From assembly GCF_020536995.1 (NCBI RefSeq), contig NC_068357.1, positions 126,705,451 to 126,769,450 of the forward strand: a stretch of DNA of 64,000 nucleotides, given 5' to 3'. Of this stretch, positions 12,736 to 24,400 are shown in pieces. The notes under the pieces are model-generated. The model was not told the origin of the DNA. It saw nothing but the letters and a program-made list of their open reading frames with translations, and made no database searches. The stretch comes from Dreissena polymorpha (Eukaryota > Mollusca > Bivalvia > Myida > Dreissenidae). The first letter of the stretch is position 1. Each line of letters starts with the position of its first letter. Made by a program: the position numbers and the translations under genes.

Positions 12736-14157
12736 AATCTCCGTGTCTGGTCAGTTTTTTTGTGCACATGTTAGACAAACCTGTTTGCGGTCGTCCAAAT
12801 GACTTAAGAACTTTTATATCGCATTTAATAATCTCTCTTGGTGTGCTATTTACACCTGTCTTATATAAAAGAAAGCATCCCATTCATATGATTGTGAGTA
12901 TGCCTTAGCTTTTAATTTTAGATATACATGAAGGGATTTGATACATCTGAAATCCAGTATTGTAGTTTTTAATTTCACAAAAAAGGACTAAACATTTCCA
13001 CATCGAAACATGGCTGTCGTGCGTTACATCCCATTATACCCTCATTTGCATACTTTATTAGCCGCTTAAAACACTGACTACAGGTAAATAAATGAACAAC
13101 ACGGACGTTAATAATTTTACAGTGCGGAAAACTATCTAACATCATGGTATGCTTATGTGTTTTTTTTAACCTGGGGCTGAAAGCGAATGATATAGTGATG
13201 TAAAATGAATTTGAATATATTTAGCCGCAAAAGAGGTGTAGCACGGTGGTAAGTAGGAATAATTGTTACTGTTTTGCCACGAGCTGAAATATATTCATAT
13301 ACGAGACTCGTTTTAAATTTAAATACTTGTACTAAGATATTAGATGACGTTATGTATCGAGTGCCTTGTCCGATTGACTCGCTGCTGGCACATCACCTGT
13401 TGTCTCTCTATTGTATGGTTGGTATGTTCGTTCTGGTACAGAAATGAAATAGTGTACCGTAACGGTGTTATTTTCCTTCATAGTTAACATTCTTGAGAGA
13501 ATGAAACTTGTGTGCGCTAAAAATAAATTTATAAAATGGTTCGATGTGACTTTTACAGAATTAACAGCATGCAAACTTGAAAGACAGCATAAATAGTTAC
13601 ACTCTTAAATTTTCATCCCATGCGGGCAATTATGCTCTTGGTTATGACGACACGGACTCGAGCTTTACTGGCCATCGGAATGAAATGGATTATGGGAACT
13701 GATAAACATTTGAGCTTATAAAGCAAATGTTTACATATTATATCTCCTATACCAATTAAAGTCATGTTGACATTCCATCTCGTTTTGTAACACGGAATTC
13801 GAACTATTTGCCCGGTGAGACGCGTGAAGTCATTTGCTTTGATGTATCGCGATTGCAATATATCTTCATTAGCAATTAAATGTGATATGATAAATATGAT
13901 AAACGACTCTGCGATGAAAATTACATGCTGATGTTATGTCTGTAAATCATTACTGAGGTGTCATGTTGACAAACGGTTTATAGAATGATATACATTTGAC
14001 CGATACAATGTTAGTGTTTAAATTAATATCTCTTTTCATTTATAACTCACCTCTTTTACATTTTCAATTGATTATATTACATACCATTTTTTTGGACATA
14101 CACTTGGTGCGGCTTTAAAGGCAAAGGACAGCACGTGCATTCACTTTACCCAGATTA
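12736..14157. other. Non-coding stretch, nothing recognised
   Basis: No supported exon. A lone A-box-like string (GTGTAGCACGGTGG) near 13237 lacks a matching B box. Confidence 0.4.
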
Positions 14158-14680
14158 ACCCTTTCCCCCCTTAGATACGTATTTATTCCTTTACCACTTA
14201 GATACGTGTTTAAGCCTTTACCTCTAGATACGTATTTTAACCCTTTACCACTTAGATAGGTATTTAACCCTTTACCACTTAGATACGTATTTAACCCTTT
14301 ACCACTTAGATAAGTATTTAACCTTTACCACTTAGATACGTATTTAACCATTTACCACTTAGATACGTATTTAACCCTTTACCACTTAGATACGTATTTA
14401 ACCCTTTACCACTTAGATACGTATTTTAACCCTTTACCACTTAGATAAGTATTTAACCCTTTACCACTTAGATACGTTTTTAACCCTTTACCACTTAGAT
14501 AAGTATTTAATCCTTTACCACTTAGATACGTATTTAACCCTTTACCACTTAGATACGTATTTAACCCTTTACCACTTAGATACGTATTTAATCCTTTTCC
14601 ACTTGCATACATATTAAACCTTTTCCACTTATTATACGTATTAAATTCTTTACCACTTAGATACGTATCTTAACGCTTTT
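14158..14680. repeat. 27-bp minisatellite built from a MITE terminus, about 19 units
   Basis: The unit starts TTAACCCTTTACCACTTAGA and continues TACGTAT. This matches the TTAA plus terminal inverted repeat of the TTAA-C MITE family; compare the reverse complement of 57404-57424, where the element end reads TTAATCATTTACCACTTA. The array directly abuts the rest of a TTAA-C copy at 14681, so it looks like one end of that element expanded in tandem. A repetitive open frame on the minus strand is a by-product. Confidence 0.85.
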
Positions 14681-14883
14681 GTAATCCCTTAGAAAGTAAA
14701 AATTAATTAAAGACCTTTCTTACTAGATTCAAGTTTTGAAGGCTTTATCTCCAACCCTAAGATACCTATGAGCAGCAAACAGCATAACACCAGAACAGAC
14801 TGCGAGTTACTCGCCGGCTGTTCTGGTTTTACGCTGTTTGTACATAGCCATTTTCACTTTTCTTCTGGGTTGGAAAGGGTTAA
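14681..14883 (-). mobile_element. TTAA-C family MITE with expanded end
   Basis: It contains AGACCTTTCTTACTAGATTC, GAGCAGCAAACAGCATAACA and the returning arm ending CTGTTTGTACATAGCC. It closes with GGAAAGGGTTAA at 14883. Its other terminus is replaced by, or expanded into, the 27-bp array to the left. Confidence 0.82.
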
Positions 14884-15682
14884 AGCGTTTGGGGTGAAAA
14901 GAATGACCATCTAAAAGGCTACCATCGCATTTACGTGATACGTTCAAAAGAGTGTTTAAAGGGATACACCATGAATAAAACATCTCTTTGTTTGGCGCAA
15001 TAACCGCGTAATCGTTCGACAATAAGTAATATAATATTTTTAGAAAATAGTAAAGTACTATGCTGCCATATATATTTAACTTTTGTTTTTGAAGCGGCGA
15101 CGAGGGATATATAAAAGATGCAGATGTTATGGAACCTATTTGTGTTGCTTTTAGAACGTCCGCCCAATTAAGTGATAACCCGTGTCATATTTAGATATGC
15201 AAGTCCGATTATTATTTACAATCAATTCATCAAATTTGATTGTTTTTTTACAACTCACAACGATGGCCCGGCGTTGGTATACAAGTTGGAGTAAGACACA
15301 CAGAAAACATGAAGAAACTGAAAACGTTGTATTATTTGTTAGTAAATGAAAATGGCTTCCAAAAATGTTTCAATGTTTTACCACAATATTCAACAAATTT
15401 AAAAGAGGCGACAAGACCAAAGACAAATATCTTATGATAATCCATAAGAAAAATCATTATAAAAATGACTGAGTATTTTGCAAAAAAAAGTATATGTATT
15501 GATTTTATATTGTATTGTGGAACAAAATACATCTATCGGAAGACAAAATTTGAAAAAACATATGCCGTTTCTTTCGCCTCAAAAATCAGCGTTATAACAT
15601 GCTTTACAATATGCAAAATACCAAAATATTTTTTACAACTGGTCCAGGCATGCAGTTGGTTTAAAGGCCAAACTAAAGCTTT
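14884..15682. other. Non-coding stretch, nothing recognised
   Basis: Several 65-87 codon frames on both strands are AT-rich and show no motif. Confidence 0.35.
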
Positions 15683-15925
15683 AAATGAGTCGTGTTCTGA
15701 GAAAACTGGGCATAATGCATGTGCGTAAAGTGTCGTCCCAAATTAGCCTGTGCAGTCTGCATCGGGGACGACACTTTCCGCTATAAATTGGATTTTTGCT
15801 AAGAAGAGACTTCATTTAAACGAAAAATGTCATAAAAGCGGAAAGTGTCGTCCCTGATTAGCCTGTGGAGACTGCAAGGCTTATCTGGAACGACACTTTA
15901 CGCACATGCATTATGCCCAGTTTGC
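15683..15925 (+). mobile_element. GTCGTCCC family MITE, copy 5
   Basis: The left end ATGAGTCGTGTTCTGAGAAA and the two hairpins are present. The first stem has a deletion around TGCAGTCTGCATCGGGGACG. The right end is replaced after GCATTATGCCCAGTTTGCTC. Confidence 0.82.
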
Positions 15926-16695
15926 TCAAATAATTTGAGCCCCGCTTTGAGGAAAAGGGGCTTGACGGATTCGCATAAAGTATCGCCCATATGCGGACTA
16001 TTTTATCCATTCTGTGATATCAAAAGTGAGGCACATTTTGACATAAAATGCACGTGAATTGAAGTATTTTTGTCCGATTTGTAAGATTAATACTGGTATG
16101 CCATCTGTTATATATTATATTTTTTCATAATCTTGCTATGCAAGTGAATTTAACATTCAAGAAATGGTCATATACTTATGAGGTCAACCAACGGTTTGAC
16201 CTCGGTGTAAATTCGCAAAACTATACTTATGTAACATGGCAATACTTTTTAGATTTTAAAAAAAAGAACGAAACAATAAATAACAGTATCGCTAAGTTTA
16301 AGCCGATTTTCTTAAGTAGCCAAATAAAACAAGGAATGCTCCAATGGATAATGCGTTATTTATGACGAAGATAATCTACAACCTTACGTACATTTACATA
16401 ATTTCAAGTGTACTGCGTGTATCGTGTACTTATACGTCTAATCCTTTGCAAGAGGGATTAAACTGTGCTGAATGACCCTAACAAAATGTCAAATAGGGCT
16501 GTATGTGCATGTATAGTTATGACTAATATAAAACCTCAGTTCAGGTGGTGAATTTTGATGATGATGTTTTACATCGCTCGCAATGTTATAACTATTTAAT
16601 GTAAAATTTAAATGTACAATATATATGAAGGCGTAAATATGCATAGTGGTCATGATGATGAAGTCCTGAACGTTCTAAACTAGCCGATGGGGCTT
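15926..16695. other. Non-coding stretch, nothing recognised
   Basis: A 75-codon frame at 16138-16365 is lysine/asparagine-rich with no domain I recognise and no good splice context. No other structure is seen. Confidence 0.35.
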
Positions 16696-16757
16696 ATAAG
16701 TCTAGTCAGGGACCTATACAAACAAACAAACTTTGTTTGTATAGGTCCCTGGTCTAG
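16696..16757. repeat. Near-perfect hairpin CAGGGACCTATACAAAC
   Basis: CAGGGACCTATACAAACAAA is followed after 5 nt by its complement TTTGTTTGTATAGGTCCCTG. This 20-bp stem also extends outward (CTAG on both sides). It is related to the weaker hairpin at 3049-3090. Confidence 0.75.
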
Positions 16758-16788
16758 TGAAATTGAATGTGAGTGGTTCGTATTCTAC

Positions 16789-17048
16789 ATATGAGCCAGG
16801 CTCTGTGGAAAGGGGGTTTAATGCATGTGCGTTAAGTGTCGTCCCAGATTAGCCTGTGTAGCCTGCACAGGCTAATCAGGGACGACACGTGCCGCTTTTA
16901 TGATATTTTCTGTCTCTTCTACACAAAACTCCAGTGTCGGCGGATAGTGTCGTTCCTGATTAGCCTTTGCGTACTGCACAGTCTAATATGGGACGACACT
17001 TTACGCACATACATTAAACCCACTTTTCACAGAGCACGGCTCATATTA
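16789..17048 (+). mobile_element. GTCGTCCC family MITE, copy 6
   Basis: The ends ATGAGCCAGGCTCTGTGGAA and TTCACAGAGCACGGCTCAT are inverted. Both hairpins are present (CAGATTAGCCTGTGTAGCC and the second at GTCGTTCCTGATTAGCC). Its end sequence differs from copies 2, 4 and 5, marking a subfamily with GAGCCGTGCTCTG ends. Confidence 0.85.
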
Positions 17049-17137
17049 ATTGGTGGTCACAGGACCTCGGTTTTCGAGACGCACATCTGAAGACCGTTGA
17101 TATGCGCTAATGGCTTTAATATATACGTATATATAGG

Positions 17138-17501
17138 ATCTGGCACGAGTTGTCATATACTATATTTTAATTAAACGAGTTCACGAATTTCCTGGGCGAG
17201 TTTAATAAAATATGGTATGATATGACAACGAGTGTAAGGCATTTTTATCACATGCTTTTAAGTGGGCAAATTTAATAAATATTTACGCAAACATGATGAT
17301 AAATCCCTAATGTTGTTTACATTTCGTGACGTCTTTGACGTCGCAACGTCATTTCAGCAAAATAACAAAATGCGATTGGTCAATAAACGAAAACTAAGCC
17401 AATTAAAACGCTTTAATTAAATTGTTGCATTACACATGTGTAATAGTAAAAATATGTAACGGTTGTAGTACATCGGAAGCAGGGCATGGCATGTGATAAA
17501 T
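17138..17501 (+). mobile_element. Fold-back element A, copy 1
   Basis: GGCACGAGTTGTCATATACT returns as the complement in GGTATGATATGACAACGAGT, forming a roughly 100-bp hairpin. A 270-bp tail follows, beginning ATTTTTATCACATGCTTTTA and ending GGCATGGCATGTGATAAATA, so the tail has its own short inverted ends. A second copy lies at 37375-37783. The apical segment present in copy 2 is absent here. Confidence 0.8.
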
Positions 17502-18748
17502 ACGATATAGTTTGGCTATGTTCGGGACCGAATTACTAAAACTTTAATGGCAGAATAAGCTTTCGACCGTAATCTTTTTAGTAAAGTTACTGTAGTTATG
17601 AAAATAAAAAGTTAAACATGTCGTCTATGTGTTTTTGTACACACGTCAGTACGCTAACATAATACTCAAATGTTTTATAAATATGTTGCTGGTAAAATGA
17701 ATTTTATTAATGTCTCACGCAAACAAGCTGTTAAATGTGTTCCTGTAAATGTATGTTTACAAACATAAAGTTCTGTATTCAGTAGTCATACATATTATTT
17801 GTTTATAGGATTGTCATTTTTGTTCATCTTTAAATCGTAATATTGTATGATTCCCTGTCTTGGCCATTTTTCTTGTGTATATATGTACTTTGCCAATGGC
17901 AGAAGGCCGGATCGCAAGTTCACTCTGAAATGTTGATAATTTTAATTGCCAAATAATGAATAAAACAATCCACTAGTAGCATTTTTTTTAAATAAAATGT
18001 AAGCGACCTTGGCGGTAGAACATTCGTTGGTACATGTGTTAAACGGCCGAGTGTCAACTGGTCATCTAAGTCCCCGTAATCCACACGGAATTTGAAGTTT
18101 GAAACCTGGATTAGCTGCGTATAAACTTGGGTATTACCTATAATTTCACGCCCGGGCAGGATAAGTCCATTGCCTGTATGGGTTATGCAAATTAACGCAC
18201 GGACGTCTAAATTTGATGAAAACGTGTATTGCTGTGTGTGATATACAAGCTTATGCCTGTATACTTACATAAGAGGGTATTATGTACTGTATACATGCCT
18301 TGGTGATTAGAAACATTACAATTTTTGTGTATATTAAAACGATATTGAAATAAATATGTAACCTTAATATTTACTTATAAAACCGATTACGTTTGTTCAA
18401 CAATTGGCCTTTATAAAATGACACTTTTGCTTGACTAAAACTGTAGCACAACCATCACCAATCCAGTGTTGATGGCGTTTGTACCTCAAGTCACATATAT
18501 ATTATTATTGCATTTGAACCAACCCTTTGCGGATGCGATAAACAATCTCTATTAAAACACACTTAAATATCTGGGAACGGTGTAGTATATATTTATTTGT
18601 TTTTTTGCAAAATGTATTAACATAAAAATAGAATGATGAAACATTTATCATAAAATCATGACCATCGTTAATCGTATCTTTTGCCAATGACCAGAGGCAA
18701 ATTGTTCATTTGCTTAGATCACATGCATTAAAAGTGTCATTCAAATCA
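17502..18748. other. Non-coding stretch, nothing recognised
   Basis: AT-rich sequence with no supported gene, RNA or repeat. Confidence 0.4.
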
Positions 18749-18977
18749 TTAACCAATTTATGCCTAGCGTCTAGAAAAAAGGCCTTGGCAAAGAGCGTAG
18801 ACCCAGATGAGACGCCGCATGATGCGGCGTCTCATCTGGGTCTGCGCTGTTTGCTTAAAGGAATTTCTGTAAGAAATATTTTAATATAGAAATAAATATA
18901 CTAGACATCCCTAATTTTGGAAATAAATTGATCCAATTTAGAAGGATGGGAGGGTCCACTAGGCATAAATGGGTTAA
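18749..18977 (-). mobile_element. TTAA-A family MITE, copy 5
   Basis: It lies in the reverse orientation of copies 1, 3 and 4. The ends are TTAACCAATTTATGCCTAGC and CATAAATGGGTTAA. The hairpin GATGAGACGCCGCATGATGC is intact. Confidence 0.88.
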
Positions 18978-21000
18978 AAAAAACTTACTGAGCTTTTTAA
19001 GCCTTTTCCCGTATTGTCCCTCGAACCGTATAAAGACAAATACGTCAACACCAACAACAACACATTTATCGGCATTTAATGATAGGATTATTGCTTTTTG
19101 CAGGGAACCAACAGGTTACAAAAATGTAAACGGTAAACCTATTCTTGTAACCGTATTTTTTACAAATTAATTTTGCCATTTATATTTCAAAACTTCAGGA
19201 TTTTGTAGTTGCCTTTTAAAATGTGTTTACCTTAAATATGTCATACATTATTGTCAACCATATTTATGTCAAGTGTATCCTCAAACGTGACGGGTTATGT
19301 GCATTTCCTCATGCGGTCGACCGTTGTCCCGACCAGACATGTATTTTGTACATAGGCAACAAGGACAGAAGAAAAAAACACGTGTTGCAACAGGGAGCGA
19401 GCAGTTCTATATCTCTTACATGTTTATATAATTTTGGACAACCATGCGTTTTCATTATTTTAATAATACACAAATATCGCTATCGCTTATAATGCCATCG
19501 GTGAGGTTACGAACAACTTCAAATTTGTTTTTATCGATCGTTAAAATATCAAAAACATCTTCAGTAGCAGCATTAATTTGGAAGACGGTTTTTATATAAC
19601 AAGGATTAAACTTGTAAACAAGATATACATACATCCACATACTTGACATATTTGTCACCTTTTTATCACCATAGTAACTTTTCAGCAGAAATACAAAAAA
19701 TCGATAATGCGTTAAGCGACAACTGAAAAATGCCTTAAGATATTTGATACATGTCGTTTGAAGGGTTGATTAAATAAATACGACAATTAAAGCCTTGATC
19801 AAGATAGACGTAAGATAGGTAGAAAAATATGTGTAAAAACGATGCCTCGGGCGATGAAGCTTACGCCTACACGTGTATGTACCTTTGGCTACTTTCCTCA
19901 ACAACAGAACAGAACTTCCTATAAAATATCATTGAATCATGGATTTATATGTTATTGACTTTCGTTTTCAGAATATAGCAACTTCAAATTATTCAAGTGC
20001 ATTTCATTTTATTTGATTGATATACTATCGCCGCCTGGGATAGACTAGGATAGGTCGTATACCACTATACACATTCCATTAAAGTGGAGAGCATTTTGTC
20101 CTCGTTTGTCTAACAAATTGTAATACCACTAAATAAACAAGCTTACTAAACATCATAAAAAATCGACCATCACATGATTTTTTTTCAGTTTTATTTTAAA
20201 ATATGCACATTGAAGTTAATTTTAAGTGTGTGTGCATATTTCAGGCCCTCGCCCCACCCTCACCCACACCCCCGCGTGTTCACGCCTGCATGTCAGTCTC
20301 AGTTTGCAATTTTGAGACTTTTCTATAGAAGTTCATACTACAGCTGAACATGTTCGATAAGTTCTTCAATTCTAAAAACCACATACTACTATCTCGATGT
20401 CGTCTGTGACATGTTTTATCTACATCTTTATGAAAAGCCTTTTGTAGGCGGAAATGTTTGGCTGTTCAAAAACATTAGATGCAAAGCTATTTACATTCTA
20501 TCACAGAAAACTTATTTTACAGCAAAACCGACCTACTTACTAGATGGTTAGCTAAATTCTGTCGATGGGGGTCGTAACCAGTATTTGAAGAACGTTGCTT
20601 GTAAAATTGTGTTTATGTGATAAAATTTATTTTGCCAATGACTCGGGGTTTATTCACACAAGATGTAATATGCTTAATTTGATATTGTCCTATGCGGGAT
20701 GTATTTTGTATAAACAACTGTCACTATTTATCAATTACTAGATCGGAAAAAGAATCAAGTCGGAAAAAGAATCAAGAGTGATCAATCAACATTGATCAGA
20801 CATGGGATGGACAAAGGTTATACAGTGTATATACGGCATACGTTTACCATAACTAATAGTAGTATTTGATAAAAATCACAGGTGCGTTACCGACGGTAAA
20901 AATCGCATATGATCACGCCACCTACCGAATTTTTTTTTTTTAACAATTAAGCGAAATTTTCACATATTTATAACAATTATAAAATAAATAAAAAAACATA
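18978..21000. other. Non-coding stretch, probably partly intron of the 21.1 kb gene
   Basis: No exon could be confirmed. If the exon at 21106-21286 is real, its downstream exons must lie in this direction or further left. A short tandem duplication (GGAAAAAGAATCAAGTC) occurs near 20744-20776. Confidence 0.35.
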
Positions 21001-21105
21001 TGATTTCTGAAAGAATAGTCTTCGTCGAATACTCATTTATTAGCGTCACTCTCAAATTCATTGAACACTTATTACTAAGTGACAGCCATAACCAAGCCTC
21101 CTTAC

Positions 21106-21286
21106 CTCGTCGACGCCGCCAGAGTACGAAGCCGACGACTCCTGCAACGATGAAGACCACCGCCAGTGTGGCGAACACAGACGCAACCACCACCACCCCT
21201 GCATCCGGGCAATTCGCCGCCGCCGCCGCCGCCCGCCCAAAGAGGCTTATCAGTAAAATTCCAGTACATACCCAACGAACGCTCAT
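21106..21286 (-). CDS. First exon: signal peptide plus transmembrane segment, product unknown
   Basis: The frame starts at an ATG (21286) and reads a hydrophobic leader (MSVRWVCTGILLISLFGR) and an alanine run. A short NCPDAG segment follows, then a strong membrane span (VVVVASVFATLAVVFIVAGV) ended by WRRRR. A good donor, GAG|GTAAGGAGG, follows at 21105, leaving phase 1. The first 60 residues therefore give a secreted leader, almost no ectodomain, and a membrane anchor with a basic stop-transfer; the cytoplasmic part must lie in later exons I could not find. The exon is GC-rich (including CGCCGCCGCC) in very AT-rich DNA, which supports coding constraint. The frame on the opposite strand is a shadow. 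I do not recognise the family. Confidence 0.55.
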
Positions 21287-22430
21287 GTTGGCGACGCAAA
21301 AAATATCCGAACTAATTCCTTAGCGGCTATCAAAACAGCAGGTGCAACGTTTCATCATTATCAGAACACGTTATAGCATTCACTATTACTATTTATCACA
21401 CTTGGCACTCAAACACTTTTAAATAAAATTGTATAATAAAAAAATTCTCTTCGCGCAAAATCGAAATAGTCTATTCCGATAGTTGTATTAATTTTCCGAT
21501 TTTATATTAAAAAAATACAACTCCATGGTATTAACACACACGTAAAGTCGGCCACATAACTATCTGCATAAACAAATTAAATGACCGACGCTGTATTGCT
21601 GTCGCGTTAAGGCGAATGCAGTATACAAGTCGTAGGTAAACTACCTTAACGAAAAATAGCGAAGCGTGCCGAAAGAATATAATGCATGGAATGTCACGCT
21701 TCGTTGCACCTCAGCAAAAAGTTTTGATAAATTTACACACAAATTGCGCGCTACAGAAGCTGTTAAGTTGTTAAACCAAGCGCAGTTTCTGAAACACTTT
21801 GCATTTTATTGCAACTTTGATGTACTGTTTTGTTGTATTTCAATGCTCGTTGAACACATTCTTCTATTCGTTGTATACAAATATAGTGTTATCTTCCCGG
21901 GAAAATGAGCACATAATTTTATTTATTTTTTTAACTTTTTTACTGGTCTAGAAAATCATGAAAAATATTCTCCAAATAAAAAATATATAAATATGCTAAA
22001 CGTCTTTTAAATTATTAGTGAATTATTATAAGTTCATATGAGGAACACATGTATATACAATGCTTCACATAAATACAATATCCATGAAACGCTCGCTTTA
22101 AAATCGTACGAACTGAACGTAAGTAAATCGGCGAAATAAAACGGCCCGTATATTTTACATTTAATACTCCACTGCAATAACGCTATCGAATAAGAAGTTA
22201 TTATGGCGGATCAAAATACCTGAAATTCCCCGGTCCAGTATGGCGAAATCTCGCAAAATATTGATTTCGGAATTAATGAAGTTTGATAACTGCGACCACA
22301 ATAACTTGCGACATTATAGCTACGGTTGTCACCCTTTGGGAAACAAACGTCTATACGGCGCAGCCATCTACATCTACATCTACATGGTATCATCAAACTG
22401 TCATGGATTGACATTTCTTTGAAGGTGCGC
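21287..22430. other. Upstream region of the 21.1 kb exon; no other gene seen
   Basis: It would hold the 5' UTR and promoter of the minus-strand exon, but I see no clear TATA box. A short inverted pair (CGAAGCGTGCC and GTCACGCTTCG near 21661-21706) is present. No other supported feature. Confidence 0.35.
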
Positions 22431-22435
22431 AAGGC

Positions 22436-23455
22436 AAGAATATATTAAAGTAAAGAGTAAAGCTACAATAGTAAAGGTAGAAAAAAGCTAGATAAAAGTA
22501 AGAAAGTATAGTAGTGACCCCAGTTACTTTTCACATTCATCAGGGCAAGACCTGTTTAGCTTCCGTGACAGTACCAGGGCACAAGGCCCCGCCAACATAG
22601 CTCTAGTCCGTCATTTGAATGCTTAATTCGTAACTGGGAGGGTGTCCCCTTAGAAGGTTAGGCTGGAAAGCCCACTCTTGAAGGATGCCAGAGAGGGGGC
22701 CTCAGCAACGGATGCTGGTAGATCGTTCCAAAGTGGTATACTACGTGGGAAAAGGCTGTATTTGAAGGTTTCAGATGTAGGAGTGACTGGTAAGAAGCCG
22801 GAACCGTGCGGGTGTCTAGGCATCTTCCTTCGTGGTGTCAGGTACTTGTTGGCATCAATGTCAACCAGCTTGTTGACTATGCGGTAGAGCATTGTAAGTT
22901 GATGTTTTGTGCGGCGTGTTTCGAGGGTTTCACAGTTTAGCTCTTCCAGCATACTATCAACACTGCTTGTATTGTGGAATCTGTTTGTAATAAAGCGTGC
23001 TGCACGACGTTGTACCATCTCGAGCTGATACTTGTGAGTTCCATAGTGTGGACTCCATACTGTGCAGCAGTACTCTACGCTGGAGCGACCTAGTGCGATG
23101 TAGGTCTTGGTTTGTTGAGAGGTGTTTCTCAGATTCCGCCGCAGGAAACCGAGCATGTTATTTGCTTTCTTGGTAACTCGGTCATAGTGATGCCTCCAAG
23201 ACAATTCTGAGTCAAGATCCACACCTAGATATTTAGTTGTTTTGTCGATCGATAGTTTGATGCCTTTCAGTATGTATTCAGATGGTATAAGGTTGGATGT
23301 AGCCCTTGTTACTCGAAGCACACTGCACTTCTGTGGGAGGAAGTCCATACCCCAGGTGGCTTCCCATCTGGCTAGTGCATCCAGGTCCGCTTGGAGAAGC
23401 TGACGATCAAGGTCAGTTTTGATAGCCAATAGCACACAACGGGTTAACTCAATAG
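22436..23455 (-). mobile_element. LINE (Jockey-superfamily-like) 3' fragment
   Basis: The minus strand holds the end of a reverse transcriptase ORF (22650-23435) followed by about 210 bp of 3' UTR down to about 22436. The copy is 5'-truncated at a poly-G/C run near 23457-23474. Only the region after the catalytic palm remains. 5' truncation is the normal outcome of target-primed reverse transcription. Confidence 0.8.
22650..23435 (-). pseudogene. Reverse transcriptase C-terminal part of a LINE
   Basis: A 261-codon open frame reads as the end of the palm, thumb and C-terminal region of a CR1/Jockey-like LINE polymerase. Seen motifs are DLDALARWEATWGMDFLPQK, the TKYLGVDLDSELSW segment, VEYCCTVWSPHY, QLEMVQRRAARFI and a closing SIPLWNDLPASV. 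These are conserved in animal LINEs where the enzyme copies element RNA at a nicked target. The catalytic FADD-type box and everything upstream are missing, so it cannot act. The open frame is unbroken, suggesting a fairly young truncated insertion. The exact clade is not settled. Confidence 0.85.
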
Positions 23456-23623
23456 GGGTGGGGGGGGGGGGGTTAACTGTTACTCTTTAAAACTAAAAAA
23501 AAAGTATGGGGCCAAAAGCACTGTCCTATTACAATGTGCATTTGCGTTTAAAACTTTAAATGTTTAATTAAATCTTTAAATATTCAGAGAAATTACGAAC
23601 ACTTATCACGCGGGCTTTAGCAA

Positions 23624-23652
23624 ACAACAACAAAAAGAACAACAACAACAAC

Positions 23653-23709
<57 letters not shown>
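23624..23709. repeat. Compound (AAC)n/(AAT)n microsatellite
   Basis: CAACAACAACA runs into more than 20 AAT units. Simple-sequence DNA only. Confidence 0.9.
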
Positions 23710-23711
<2 letters not shown>

Positions 23712-23782
23712 CCATGTTTTGGCTTGGACATGATGGAATATCTTTAAGATATTTTTACATTATTTTTTAACGATTTTTACTC

Positions 23783-24400
23783 CTAAGTCGCGTAAAGCCA
23801 AGATTAGCCGAGCTAATAAGGGACGACACTTTCCATCTTAACTGGATATTCGTGAAGAAGAGAGTTCCTTTAAACGGAAACCGACCGCATCGGCTAATCT
23901 GGATCGCAACTTTACGCATCGGCTAATCTGGGTCGATACTTTCGCACATGCTAATCTGGATCGCTACTGTACGCACCTGCTAATCTGGATCGCTACTGTA
24001 CGCACCGGCTAATCTGGGTCGATACTGTACGCACCGGCTAATCTGGATCGCTACTGTACGCACCGGCTAATCTGGATCGATACTGTACGCACCGGCTAAT
24101 CTGGGTCGATACTGTACGCACCGGCTAATCTGGATCGCTACTGTACGCACCGGCTAATCTGGATCGCTACTGTACGCACCGGCTAATCTGGATCGTTACT
24201 GTACGCACCGGCTAATATGGATCGCTACTGTTCGCACCGGCTAATCTGGATCGCTACTGTACGCACCGGCTAATCTGGATCGCTACTGTACGCACCGGCT
24301 AATCTGGATCGCTACTGTACGCACCGGCTAATCTGGATCGCTACTGTACGCAACGGCTAATATGGGTCGATACTTTCGCACTTGCTTTAATCTCGGATTC
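23783..24400 (+). repeat. GTCGTCCC-family MITE whose tail became a 29-bp minisatellite, about 17 units
   Basis: The left part (23783-23887) is a decayed GTCGTCCC MITE: AAGATTAGCC, GGGACGACACTTTCCATCTT and AAGAGAGTTCCTTTAAACGG are recognisable. From about 23888 the MITE tail segment CGGCTAATCTGGATCG plus CTACTGTACG repeats every 29 bp to about 24385, with the typical unit starting CACCGGCTAATCTGGATCG. In normal copies the equivalent tail (GGCTAATCTGGGACGACACT then TTACGCAC) occurs once. Units alternate between GGATCGCTAC and GGGTCGATAC types. Confidence 0.88.

Noticed and set aside
14406-14612. Repetitive minus-strand frame with a Gly-Leu-Asn-Thr-Tyr repeat
   Set aside because: It is the translation of the 27-bp minisatellite; 27 is divisible by three so frames stay open by chance.
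23888-24385. CRISPR-like regular repeats of 29 bp
   Set aside because: Units are contiguous with no spacers and derive from a MITE tail; the genome is eukaryotic.
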